Numbered from the stretch's first letter, positions 24,036 through 32,980 are shown. The stretch is 64,000 bases of DNA from Zobellia alginiliquefaciens (GCF_029323795.1 NZ_CP119758.1:2666001-2730000); one strand, 5' to 3'. The notes: generated by a model not told the origin, from the letters alone. Numbers and translations are program-made.

Positions 24036-26015
24036 ATGGGTATGTCTAAAAATTTATCTAAAGGAAGTAAGGCAACACCATCGCAGGGTAGATTGATAGA
24101 TAAACTCAGGAAAGAAATTGAGTTAAATCTAGATAACGACCAATTCGGGGTAGATAGTCTTGCGCAGGCCGTGGGCATGAGTAGATCTAGTTTGCACCGA
24201 AAACTACATAAGGTATTAGGTATATCCACAAGTCAGTTTATAAGAGAGTATAGATTAAAACGAGCTCTAAAAATTCTTCAGGAAGAAGATATCACGGCTT
24301 CGGAAACGGCGTATAGAGTGGGATTTAGCAGTGCCACCTATTTTAATACTTGCTTTCATAAGTACCATGGGTACACGCCAGGTGAGGTGAAATCTAAAAG
24401 TACTGAGGAAATAGAAAAGGTTTTTGTTGAACAAAGTACTCCAATCGATAGAGATGGTACTAAAAAAAGAATGCTGTGGGTAGCAATGTCCGCCACTGTT
24501 GTATGTGCAGTAGTTTTCTATTTCTATAATTCTGCTGCAAAGGAAAATAAGGATACAGTTACTCTTAGGAAACCGGCCAATGAGAAATCCATCGTGGTAC
24601 TTCCTTTTAAAAATTTGACGGGAGATACCGATTTAGAATATGTAAGCGATGGAATGACCGATGCCATTATTTCTAAATTGACCGAAATTAACAGTATTAA
24701 AAAGGTCGTTCCATTTACATCAACTTTATCATACAAAGGAACAAATAAGACCATCAAGGAAATCGTGACCGAATTAGACGTAGAAAATCTTTTGCAAGGC
24801 AATCTTCAGATATCAGGTAATCAAATTAAGGTAAAACTACAATTGATTGATGGAACATCTAACAATCATCTTTGGTCTAAAGAATATGTAAGGGAATGGA
24901 AAACTGACGAAATTTTTACAATCCAGACCGAAGTTGTTGAAGGTGTTGCCTCTAGCATGAGCGCAATTATAACAGATAGCGAAATGGTTTATGTCAAGAC
25001 CATACCTACTAAAAGTAAGCAAGCATATTCTTACTACCTTCAGGCAGAGTATCAACGGTATAAATCAAATGAGGCCACATTTGACCTTGCAATGCCCCTA
25101 TATAAAAAAGCAATTGCTTTAGACTCCAGTTTTGTAGAAGCATATTTAGGCCTTGCTTCCATATGGAGTTTTGGAGGTATGGTGTGGGGTCTTTATAACG
25201 AACAAACGGCGTGGAAAAATGCCAAGAGTTTATTGGAACATGCATATGAATTGGACCCTTCAAATCAAGAAGTAGAGGAGGAGCTATATACTGGGAATTT
25301 CTACTATGAATGGAATTTTGAAATGGTAGAGCAATTTTACCAAACAAAGTCAAAAGGTTCTTTTTATGTTAATACACCTATTATTAATACAGATTATGCC
25401 ATAAAAATGGGTAGGTATCATGAGGCCATTGAAAATATTGACAAACATCTGTTACGCGATCCTTCATTAATAGGGGTCTTTTTCTGTCGTAAGGCTGAAG
25501 CACTGATGTTTCTTGGTAATTCAAAAGGAGCAATTGACCTGTTGAACAGTACGGTACTACCTTATAGCGATAATTTATTCTATCTAAGGGAATCGGCAAA
25601 GCAATATTTCTATTTGGGTGAACATGAAAAATCAAAAACTCAGCTGAAAAAAATATTCAATCAATTTCCCGATTATCCTCCGCTTCTCATGTGGCTGAAC
25701 GCGGTTTTTGCTCAAATAGATGGGAATACGGAAGCGATTAGCAAACATCTGGCCGAATTACATGCTAAGTATGAGAATGGATCGTCCGGCAGCCCGGCTT
25801 GGTTTATAGCCCTTTATTATGCGCATACAAAAGATTATGAGAGCACTTTTGAGTGGCTTCAGAAATCGTATGACAGACATGAAGTAGAGATGACTTGGCT
25901 TCGTGAAGAACCATTGTTGGCCCCTATTAGAAACGATTCCAGATATAAAGACCTCTACGAAAATGTGGGGTTTTCTAGTATTGGTTTGCCCATAAAATCT
26001 TCTTTAAAAAATTAG
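24036..26015 (+). CDS. AraC HTH / TM / TolB-like / TPR regulator, copy 1
   Basis: This 659-residue membrane-anchored regulator has an AraC-type HTH at residues 20-120 (V-D-S-L-A-Q-A-V-G-M-S-R-S-S-L-H-R-K-L and A-S-E-T-A-Y-R-V-G-F-S-S-A-T-Y-F). One transmembrane helix (146-164) follows, then a TolB-N/FlgO-like domain starting S-I-V-V-L-P-F-K-N-L (about 184-310), then TPR-like helices to the end (about 330-650). DNA binding is thus cytoplasmic and sensing periplasmic, as in CadC-type one-component regulators but with an AraC head. The downstream neighbour is a close paralogue (146 bp apart). A possible promoter with TAATTTG ends near 24030. Confidence 0.88.
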   Translation: MGMSKNLSKGSKATPSQGRLIDKLRKEIELNLDNDQFGVDSLAQAVGMSRSSLHRKLHKVLGISTSQFIREYRLKRALKILQEEDITASETAYRVGFSSATYFNTCFHKYHGYTPGEVKSKSTEEIEKVFVEQSTPIDRDGTKKRMLWVAMSATVVCAVVFYFYNSAAKENKDTVTLRKPANEKSIVVLPFKNLTGDTDLEYVSDGMTDAIISKLTEINSIKKVVPFTSTLSYKGTNKTIKEIVTELDVENLLQGNLQISGNQIKVKLQLIDGTSNNHLWSKEYVREWKTDEIFTIQTEVVEGVASSMSAIITDSEMVYVKTIPTKSKQAYSYYLQAEYQRYKSNEATFDLAMPLYKKAIALDSSFVEAYLGLASIWSFGGMVWGLYNEQTAWKNAKSLLEHAYELDPSNQEVEEELYTGNFYYEWNFEMVEQFYQTKSKGSFYVNTPIINTDYAIKMGRYHEAIENIDKHLLRDPSLIGVFFCRKAEALMFLGNSKGAIDLLNSTVLPYSDNLFYLRESAKQYFYLGEHEKSKTQLKKIFNQFPDYPPLLMWLNAVFAQIDGNTEAISKHLAELHAKYENGSSGSPAWFIALYYAHTKDYESTFEWLQKSYDRHEVEMTWLREEPLLAPIRNDSRYKDLYENVGFSSIGLPIKSSLKN

Positions 26016-26160
26016 TATTGAGTAAATTTAGTTTACATTGACTTTTTTCGATAACATCATTGTATTCTTTCTATGAGGAAAACAAAAGGCTCCGTCTAGA
26101 ACACTATGGCTCATACACTTCGTAATATTTTACCTAACTTATACCCCCTCGTGCAGATAC

Positions 26161-28149
26161 ATGTCAGATAATGTGAAAGACAAAAATATATCTATGGGGA
26201 TTGAGGAAAAATCGTCGCAAGAAACACTGGTCGATAAACTTTCGAGAGAAATTGAGGCGAACTTGAACAATGATCAGTTTGGGGTAGACCATCTTGCGGA
26301 AAACGTGGGTATGAGCAGGTCAAATCTGCATAGAAAACTACATAAGACATTAGGTATTTCCACAAGTCAGTTTATAAGGGAATATCGACTAAAACGAGCG
26401 TTAAAAATTCTTCAAGAAGAGGATGTCACCGCTTCGGAAACGGCATATCGTGTAGGTTTTAGCAGTGCCACTTATTTTAGTACTTGTTTTCATAAGTTTT
26501 ATGGGTATACGCCAGGCGAAGTCAAATCTAGGTTAAAAGATGAGTTAGTAGTGGAAGAACAATCTGCTATTAATAGTATTAAAAATGACCATTGGAACAG
26601 AAAGAGATCTATTCTCTGGGTTGCTTTACCATTGGTTCTCCTTCTTTTAATCGTGTTTCTTTATAGAAAGACCTCAAGAGACGAGACAGCAATTCCAGTA
26701 ACAGAAAATGCAACCGATACTAAGTCAATTGCAGTTCTGCCCCTTAAAAATTGGACGGGAAATCCGGATCTGGAATATGTAAGCGATGGCATGACGGATG
26801 CGATTATCTCAAGATTAACAAAGGTGAGTGCTATTGATAAGGTAATTCCTTTTACCTCTACCGTAAAATTCAAGGAAACGGATAAAACTACCCAAGAAAT
26901 AGCGGCAGAATTAGGTGTTACGAACCTGTTGCAGGGGAATCTTCAGATTTCAGGAGACCAAATTAAAATTAACCTTCAATTAATTCATGGGAAATCAAAT
27001 GAACATATTTGGTCACAGGAATACACAAAAGAATGGAAATCTGACGAAATCTTTGACCTGCAGACCGAGGTAGTAGAAGGAATAGTGAACAACATGAATG
27101 CCACAATAGCTAAAGATGAATTAGCCAATATTAAAAAAGTGCCGACAAAAAGTAAAGATGCCTATTCGTATTACCTTCAAGGGGAATTTCAAAGAAATAA
27201 AGGAGACGAACTATCATATTCCAATGCTATAAACCTTTATAAGAATGCTATTGCGGCAGATTCAAATTTTATAGAAGCCTATGTGGATATGGCTAATGTT
27301 TGGCATATGGGCGGCTCCGTTTGGGGTTTTTACGAGGAGCAAATTGCTTGGGGTAATGCGAAAGCATTATTGGAACAAGCTCTAAAAATAGAACCAACGA
27401 ATTTACGCGTTGAAGAAGAGCTAAATACAGGACGTTTTTTTTATGATTGGAATTTTGAACTTGTAGAGAAATTTTATAAAAAAATATTAGATGATTCCAT
27501 CCTAGACAAACCATCTGTTATTTCTCTAGATTACCCTATAAAAACCGGAAGACCAGAAAAAACTCTGGAGACCGTTCAAGATTTAAAGATAAATGATCCA
27601 TCAAACGTATTTTATCCATTTTTTAAAGCAGAGGCTATGTTTTATTTAGGCTCTAATGATGAGGCCTTAAAAATATTAACGCAATCAGACCCTTTTTATA
27701 CGGATAACTGGTTTTATTTACGAGAATCTACCAAGTTATATTATTATTTGGGAGCATATGAAAAATCGAGGATTCAACTTGAAAAAGTAGTAACTAAATT
27801 TTCAGACTATCCACCAATACTAATGTGGTTTAACGCTGTCTACGCTAAAATGGATGGTAAGAATTCGGAAGTAAATAAGCATTTAAACGAGTTGAAAAAC
27901 GAGTACAAAAAAGGTTCGTCAGGCAGCCCTGCATGGTTTATCGCCCTCTATTATGCCCATATTAACGATTATGAAAGAACTTTTGAATGGCTGCAAAAAT
28001 CGTATGATAGGCATGAAGTAGAAATGACCTGGCTACGGGAAGAACCATTATTAGCATCTATTAGAAACGATTCGCGATACAGAGAACTGTACGACAAAGT
28101 CGGGTTTTCAAGTATTGGGTTGTCTATAAAATCTTCAGCGCAACAGTAG
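26161..28149 (+). CDS. AraC HTH / TM / TolB-like / TPR regulator, copy 2
   Basis: This 662-residue paralogue of the preceding gene has the same domain order. The HTH (about 27-128) and the last 80 residues are nearly identical to copy 1 (for example R-H-E-V-E-M-T-W-L-R-E-E-P-L-L-A), while the TPR-like middle (about 390-560) has diverged most. The transmembrane helix is at about 145-162 and the TolB-like domain opens S-I-A-V-L-P-L-K-N-W. The pattern suggests tandem duplication followed by change in the sensor part. Both would be expected to bind similar DNA but respond to different cues. Confidence 0.88.
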   Translation: MSDNVKDKNISMGIEEKSSQETLVDKLSREIEANLNNDQFGVDHLAENVGMSRSNLHRKLHKTLGISTSQFIREYRLKRALKILQEEDVTASETAYRVGFSSATYFSTCFHKFYGYTPGEVKSRLKDELVVEEQSAINSIKNDHWNRKRSILWVALPLVLLLLIVFLYRKTSRDETAIPVTENATDTKSIAVLPLKNWTGNPDLEYVSDGMTDAIISRLTKVSAIDKVIPFTSTVKFKETDKTTQEIAAELGVTNLLQGNLQISGDQIKINLQLIHGKSNEHIWSQEYTKEWKSDEIFDLQTEVVEGIVNNMNATIAKDELANIKKVPTKSKDAYSYYLQGEFQRNKGDELSYSNAINLYKNAIAADSNFIEAYVDMANVWHMGGSVWGFYEEQIAWGNAKALLEQALKIEPTNLRVEEELNTGRFFYDWNFELVEKFYKKILDDSILDKPSVISLDYPIKTGRPEKTLETVQDLKINDPSNVFYPFFKAEAMFYLGSNDEALKILTQSDPFYTDNWFYLRESTKLYYYLGAYEKSRIQLEKVVTKFSDYPPILMWFNAVYAKMDGKNSEVNKHLNELKNEYKKGSSGSPAWFIALYYAHINDYERTFEWLQKSYDRHEVEMTWLREEPLLASIRNDSRYRELYDKVGFSSIGLSIKSSAQQ

Positions 28150-28164
28150 AATTTCAATCTTATT

Positions 28165-28201
28165 TCAACAATTTTTGAAGGTTTTGCACCATAATTTGAA
28201 C
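28165..28201 (+). repeat. Intergenic 37-bp element, copy A
   Basis: It matches 34519-34555 at 32 of 37 positions without gaps; both contain the core AAGGTTTTGCA and end in TTGAAC. It lies 16 bp after the second TolB/TPR regulator gene and 240 bp before the next regulator gene. Confidence 0.55.
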
Positions 28202-28442
28202 CGTTGATTTAAAGCTTAATAGGTTTGGAACATATTTGTAATAAGTACATTGTAATTCTTTAAATCTTTGTTTTGACGAGTCTATGGATAGTTAGACGAA
28301 AACTAAAACATGAACTTTTAATAGGGTGACGAGCTATTTGTGCTATCCTTTGATTAAAACGTTCCATCTTATAAATTCGTTTGCATTTATGTTTTTGATA
28401 GTCAATGTTTTAAACGTAGTATAAACCCAAAATTTTCAAATC

Positions 28443-29519
28443 ATGCCATTATTTATGGACATACACAAGGTAGATTCCGATGACTTCACTGTCAAAGACG
28501 TTATTCAGGCCCATTTACATGATCTTGCTGTACAAGAGCGTTTCGGAGTTATTCAACGTAAGTATTGGGTGAACGAAGAGAACAAAATGGTGTTTTGCCT
28601 AATGGAAGGCCCAAGTAAAGAAGCCTGTCACAAAACGCACGCGGAATCACATGGTATGACCGCCTGTAATATCATTGAAGTTTCTGATGATGAGTACAAT
28701 ATTTTTATGGCGCAGGGAAGCACCCAAAAGGAAGATTTAGCCTATACTGCGAACGGTGACCTAGATACGGGTTTCAGAACAATAATGCTAATAAGTACAT
28801 CGGACTTTTCAGGAAATTACCGGCATTATATAAAGGAGACAAGAAGTTTGATTGATAAATTTCATGGAAAAATAGTGCGCCAGCCTAATGAAGATGAGAC
28901 CATGGCTTCTTTTCTGTTAGCTTCCGATGCCATTATAGCGGCAATGGCTATTGCTAATTTACTACAGACCATTCCGGATAATTTTGAATACCGATTGGCC
29001 CTAGTCAGTGGTAGTCCTGTTGATGAAAAAGGAGTAGACCTATTTGAGGAAACCAAAAAAAAGGTACGCACTCTTTGTTGGGTAGGATTGAGCAAAGTAG
29101 TCTATATGGATGCCATTACAGAGGTGCTTTCCCATAAAGAATCGAACACCCCCAAGCTAAATCACGCTCATGTGAAAATTGTAAACGCGACGGATTTTTT
29201 GTTCTGTGAAAAACTGTCCTTAATTTTAAATAATGAATTGAATGACCCCAATTTCAAAGGCGACGTACTTAGTCATCAATTACACCTAAGCAAGGCGCAG
29301 ACGTATAGAAAAATAAAATCGCTTACGGGCATGTCGCCTAATACGATGATACGAGAACTCCGGCTCCGAAAATCACTCAGGGCTTTAAAGTGCAATGACC
29401 AAACCGTAGCCGAAATTGCATATGATTTGGGTTTTAATAGTCCCACCTATTTTACAAGGGTCTTTAGAAACCGGTATGATGTGCTTCCCACATCTTTTGC
29501 CAGATTAAATGCCGTCTAA
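28443..29519 (+). CDS. DUF4242 / degenerate cyclase / AraC fusion regulator
   Basis: This 358-residue protein has three parts. Residues 1-90 match DUF4242 (nickel-responsive-type small domain): P-L-F-M-D-I-H at the start and C-H-K-T-H-A-E-S-H-G near 62-71. Residues 110-235 follow the outline of a class III nucleotide cyclase (G-K-I-V-R-Q-P-N-E-D-E-T-M-A-S-F, then A-A-M-A-I-A-N-L-L-Q), but the metal-binding Asp pair and the catalytic Asn-x-x-x-Arg are absent, so it should be inactive. Residues 255-355 are an AraC HTH (V-A-E-I-A-Y-D-L-G-F-N-S-P-T-Y-F-T-R-V-F). There is no transmembrane helix. It precedes the sulfur module and may regulate it. Confidence 0.82.
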   Translation: MPLFMDIHKVDSDDFTVKDVIQAHLHDLAVQERFGVIQRKYWVNEENKMVFCLMEGPSKEACHKTHAESHGMTACNIIEVSDDEYNIFMAQGSTQKEDLAYTANGDLDTGFRTIMLISTSDFSGNYRHYIKETRSLIDKFHGKIVRQPNEDETMASFLLASDAIIAAMAIANLLQTIPDNFEYRLALVSGSPVDEKGVDLFEETKKKVRTLCWVGLSKVVYMDAITEVLSHKESNTPKLNHAHVKIVNATDFLFCEKLSLILNNELNDPNFKGDVLSHQLHLSKAQTYRKIKSLTGMSPNTMIRELRLRKSLRALKCNDQTVAEIAYDLGFNSPTYFTRVFRNRYDVLPTSFARLNAV

Positions 29520-29914
29520 GAGTAATTTTTGTATGTATAGTCCATGTTTCTTTTGTTGTTGAATAGGATATGACCTTGGTTTTAAAATCCTTATATAATT
29601 TGGCAATCGGGTTTGCAAAGCTTTTTCAATTTCTAAGTTTTATAGTGTTTGGACCAGATGAACCATTTGTTTCATCTTTTGAGATAAAAAGTACAAACGT
29701 GTTTCAAATGTTCGAACCTTTGAAACAAAACTTACATTTCTCCGGCATTTCCTATTGTAGTTTTACATTAATAAATTGAAGTAAGAACATAGATCTCTTA
29801 CTGATTATATTCCCTCCTAAACATTGTTGGAATACAACGGGATACCCAATGTCCGCTAGAAAGTACTGCCCAATTTTTGGTTTGCAATAAATAGAACAAC
29901 AGATAGTAATTATA
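29520..29914. promoter_or_regulatory. Intergenic region before tsdA with a 26-bp palindrome
   Basis: I see no gene. At 29701-29726 two 13-bp arms, GTTTCAAATGTTC and GAACCTTTGAAAC, abut and are complementary at 12 of 13 positions. A weaker palindrome, GATGAA/TTCATC, lies at about 29658-29676. The stretch TTTGAAACAAAACTTACAT (29719-29737) recurs with one change at 32962-32980, before the acyl-CoA dehydrogenase gene. This looks like a regulator-binding region for the sulfur module. Confidence 0.5.
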
Positions 29915-30967
29915 ATGGAAACGGTAAAAAAATATCGATTTTGTAAAAATGTCAAGAGGTTGAGAAAGAGGCTTTCTATTCCCTTTGCGGCACTTTTACT
30001 ACTATCTCTTTTTTTGCTTTGGACGTGTTGGGGAGGATTGTTTACCGGTTACATAAATCAGAGCGTATTTAATGAAATGTACGATATGAATTATGACATT
30101 TCAAAGCTGACAAATTCCGATGAAGATGAACTAATAAAGCAAGGATATGAGGTATTCCGGAATACCTCAAAATATATAGGTCCAAACAGTGGGAAAAGCA
30201 ATAAGGTCTTTGCTGGAAACAATCTTTCCTGTTCCAATTGTCATTTGTGGTCCGGCACTAAACCTTACGCAGCACCTTTAATTGGCATTATACAAAGATT
30301 TCCGCAGTTCAGGGGCAGGGAAAATAAGATAGGAACTATTGAAGAGCGTATTAACGGTTGCATGGAACGTAGCATGAACGGTAAAATGTTACCGCCAGAG
30401 AGTAAAGAAATGAAAGCTATGATCTCATATTTGAATTGGTTGAGCCGATTCGCTCCAAAAGATGGTAAAATCAAAGGGCAGGGTTTTGTGAAAATTAAGA
30501 TTCCTGATAGGGCTGTCAATCTTGAAATGGGAAAAAGTGTTTTTACCGCCAATTGTATTGTATGCCATGGCAAGAATGGGCAAGGTAAAAGGTCAGTTGA
30601 TGGTGGTGATACACATTATGAGTATCCACCACTTTGGGGAGATGATAGCTACAATAATGGGGCGGGAATGACAAGGGTAATTACGGCGGCCCAATTTATT
30701 AAGGCCAATATGCCATTTGGGGCAACCTATGAAAATCCAGTTTTAACGGATGAAGAAGCCTATGACGTGGCAGGGTTTATTAACCAACAAAGGCGACCGC
30801 AAAAACTAAATAAGGACAAAGATTTTCCGGACTTAAAGAAAAAGCCAGTCTCAACGCCATATCCACCATATGCCGATACCTTTTCAATAACACAGCATCA
30901 GTTGGGGCCATTCAAACCTATAATAGATCACTATAAAATCAACCACAATATTGTTAAATCTAAATAA
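29915..30967 (+). CDS. tsdA: TsdA-type diheme cytochrome c (thiosulfate dehydrogenase family)
   Basis: This 350-residue protein has an N-terminal membrane anchor or uncleaved signal (about residues 23-43) and two c-type heme sites, C-S-N-C-H (106-110) and C-I-V-C-H (214-218). The segment E-R-I-N-G-C-M-E-R-S-M-N-G holds Cys149 at the place of the unusual axial Cys ligand of TsdA heme 1. M-P-F-G near 267 can supply the Met ligand of heme 2. TsdA joins two thiosulfates to tetrathionate, or the reverse. Two DsrE-type genes and a TauE gene follow at short gaps (6, 20 and 21 bp), giving an operon for sulfur compounds. The direction of the reaction is not predictable here. Confidence 0.88.
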   Translation: METVKKYRFCKNVKRLRKRLSIPFAALLLLSLFLLWTCWGGLFTGYINQSVFNEMYDMNYDISKLTNSDEDELIKQGYEVFRNTSKYIGPNSGKSNKVFAGNNLSCSNCHLWSGTKPYAAPLIGIIQRFPQFRGRENKIGTIEERINGCMERSMNGKMLPPESKEMKAMISYLNWLSRFAPKDGKIKGQGFVKIKIPDRAVNLEMGKSVFTANCIVCHGKNGQGKRSVDGGDTHYEYPPLWGDDSYNNGAGMTRVITAAQFIKANMPFGATYENPVLTDEEAYDVAGFINQQRRPQKLNKDKDFPDLKKKPVSTPYPPYADTFSITQHQLGPFKPIIDHYKINHNIVKSK

Positions 30968-30973
30968 TTAATT

Positions 30974-31654
30974 ATGAGAACAAAGAACATGAATTCAAGA
31001 AGAAAGTTTATGGGTTCGGTACTTATGGGTGCTACAGCAAGTACCTTTTCAATAATTACCAACCCAGTGCATGCCAATATGCTAGAATTTGATGATAAAA
31101 AAATGACGGAGGCCGAAGATTGGTTCGAAAATATTAAAGGCGAGCATCGCATTGTCTACGATGGGTCTACGCCCCATGATGGTTTTCCTGTTATCTGGAA
31201 CTGGGCTTTTTATCTGTCAAATAATGAAACCGGTTCTGGTGATGATGATATTACGGCAATGACGGTTTTACGACACAACGCCATTCCGTTTGCATTAAAA
31301 TCAGAAGTGTGGAAGAAGTACAAGCTGGGAGAGGTCTTCGGAGTAAATGATAATGCCACCAAGGCTCCCTCTTTACGGAATCCCTATTACGAACCAAAGG
31401 AAGGAGATTTTCCCATGCCTGTAATTCAGGGTATAAAAGACATGCAACAAAGAGGAGCGATGTTCTGCGTTTGCAATTTGGCACTTTCAGTATATAGTGG
31501 TGTCGTTGCCCAAAAAATGGGGCTGGATGCTAAAGAAGTATATCAAGAATGGCTAGATGCGGTTCAACCGGGAATTCATGTAGTTCCTTCCGGTGTCTGG
31601 GCATTAGGAAGAGCCCAAAAGAAAGGTTGTGGCTACATTTTTGCCGGAAATTAA
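30974..31654 (+). CDS. Tat-exported DsrE-like protein
   Basis: This 226-residue precursor has a twin-arginine signal (S-R-R-K-F-M-G, then a hydrophobic run ending N-P-V-H-A near residue 34), so it is exported folded, possibly with a cofactor. The mature part follows a DsrE/DsrF-like fold pattern: M-T-V-L-R-H-N-A-I-P-F-A-L near 95, and G-A-M-F-C-V-C-N-L-A-L-S near 165 with a Cys-x-Cys at the position of the DsrE active Cys. P-G-I-H-V-V-P-S-G-V-W-A-L follows near 200. It likely carries or transfers sulfur in the periplasm next to TsdA. It starts 6 bp after tsdA. The family assignment rests on pattern similarity. Confidence 0.75.
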   Translation: MRTKNMNSRRKFMGSVLMGATASTFSIITNPVHANMLEFDDKKMTEAEDWFENIKGEHRIVYDGSTPHDGFPVIWNWAFYLSNNETGSGDDDITAMTVLRHNAIPFALKSEVWKKYKLGEVFGVNDNATKAPSLRNPYYEPKEGDFPMPVIQGIKDMQQRGAMFCVCNLALSVYSGVVAQKMGLDAKEVYQEWLDAVQPGIHVVPSGVWALGRAQKKGCGYIFAGN

Positions 31655-31674
31655 TAATCTAAAATTTAGGAAAG

Positions 31675-32088
31675 ATGAAAAAGTATATACAATTGGCAAT
31701 GGTGCTATTCGTAACGAACATTGCCGTAGCCCAAGAAAAGCCCATAAAAGTTGTTTTTGATGTAACAAGCGCAAATACCGATGTGCATAAATCCGCAGCC
31801 CGTCATGTACGATTAATGTCGGAGACCTATCCGGATTCTGAATTTGAACTCGTGGTGTATAGCAGTGCTTACAGTATGGTTGATAATGATTCTTCTGCTG
31901 CAGGTGAGACACTTCGCGAAATTGTAAAGAATGATAATGTCTCTATTGTGGTGTGTGCAAATACCTTAAAAAGGAATAAAAAGAGTATTAGCGATCTGAT
32001 TCCTGGCGTTACTACTGTGCCCGACGGTATTTATGAGATTATTGCCAAACAACAGCTTGGTTGGGGCTATATCAAAGAAGGAAAATAA
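31675..32088 (+). CDS. Secreted DsrE family protein
   Basis: This 137-residue precursor has a Sec signal peptide (cut likely after A-V-A-Q, residue 20). The mature DsrE fold shows V-V-F-D-V-T-S-A-N near 26, R-H-V-R-L-M near 43, E-L-V-V-Y-S near 60, and a single Cys in I-V-V-C-A-N-T-L near 95, the usual sulfur-accepting position. The ending R/K-Q-Q-L-G-W-G-Y-I-K-E-G is typical for this group. It probably partners with the larger Tat-exported DsrE-like protein encoded just upstream; spacing is 20 bp. Confidence 0.88.
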   Translation: MKKYIQLAMVLFVTNIAVAQEKPIKVVFDVTSANTDVHKSAARHVRLMSETYPDSEFELVVYSSAYSMVDNDSSAAGETLREIVKNDNVSIVVCANTLKRNKKSISDLIPGVTTVPDGIYEIIAKQQLGWGYIKEGK

Positions 32089-32109
32089 CCAAACTATAAC
32101 CTGCTGAGC

Positions 32110-32916
32110 ATGGAAACCATCCATATTTTGGGATATTTGGCGGCTTTGGCCATTGGTGTTGTATTGGGGCTGATGGGAGGTGGTGGGTCCATTATGGCTG
32201 TTCCCATTTTCACCTATTTATTTCATATCAGTCCCGTTGCAACAACCACGTATTCGTTATTTGTGGTGGGTACTTCTGCCTCGGTAGGAGCAGTAAAAAA
32301 TTTCAAAAAGGGTTTGATAGATTTTAAGATAGCTTTGGTTTTTGCCATTCCTGCATTTGTAGCAGTATATATCGCTAGAAGATTTATAGTTCCAATAATT
32401 CCGGAAAAACTGATTTCGGTAGGCGGTGTTGTGCTGACTAGAAATATGAGTATTATGTTACTTTTTGCCATATTAATGTTGGTGGCATCATTGTCAATGA
32501 TATTTAAGAAAGAGCGTGCCGTTGAGGATAAAATAATGACGCTGTATAATTACCCTTTGATGGTAGGAGGAGGAGTTATCATTGGTGTCTTGACTGGAAT
32601 AGTTGGTATAGGCGGCGGATTTTTAATCATTCCGGTTTTGGTATTACTTGTAAAACTCCCCATGAAAAAAGCGGTGGCAACGTCACTGTTTATAATCGCC
32701 CTAAAATCATTGATTGGGTTTTCAGGTGATTTAGGTAACCTAGAAATCAATTGGACATTCCTATCAGTATTTACCTTGATTTCTATTGCCGGGATATTTT
32801 TGGGAGTCTACCTATCATCTTTTGTAAAGTGCGAAAGACTAAAGAGAAGTTTCGGCTGGTTTGTGCTCATAATGGCCATAAGTATTTTTTGTAAAGAAGT
32901 AGGTAACCAACTCTAG
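32110..32916 (+). CDS. TauE/SafE sulfite-exporter-family permease
   Basis: This 268-residue membrane protein has about eight transmembrane helices arranged as two halves. Each half has a glycine-rich TauE signature: G-L-M-G-G-G-G-S near residue 21, and G-I-V-G-I-G-G-G-F-L near 160. Members move sulfite, sulfonates or other small sulfur anions; some are involved in thiosulfate uptake or sulfur export. It is the last gene of the tsdA module, 21 bp after the DsrE gene, so a sulfur substrate is likely. No terminator was recognised after it. Confidence 0.9.
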   Translation: METIHILGYLAALAIGVVLGLMGGGGSIMAVPIFTYLFHISPVATTTYSLFVVGTSASVGAVKNFKKGLIDFKIALVFAIPAFVAVYIARRFIVPIIPEKLISVGGVVLTRNMSIMLLFAILMLVASLSMIFKKERAVEDKIMTLYNYPLMVGGGVIIGVLTGIVGIGGGFLIIPVLVLLVKLPMKKAVATSLFIIALKSLIGFSGDLGNLEINWTFLSVFTLISIAGIFLGVYLSSFVKCERLKRSFGWFVLIMAISIFCKEVGNQL

Positions 32917-32961
32917 TTGTATGGGATGCGGGTTTACCCAAATGACACATATGTATTATCA

Positions 32962-32980
32962 TTTGAACCAAAACTTACAT
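32962..32980 (+). repeat. Second copy of the tsdA-upstream 19-bp element
   Basis: TTTGAACCAAAACTTACAT differs at one base from 29719-29737. It lies 181 bp before the acyl-CoA dehydrogenase gene, about the same distance as the first copy is from tsdA. Confidence 0.4.

Noticed and set aside
26016-26160. Possibility that the two TolB/TPR genes are one gene split by frameshift
   Set aside because: Each has a full set of domains in the same order; they are tandem paralogues.
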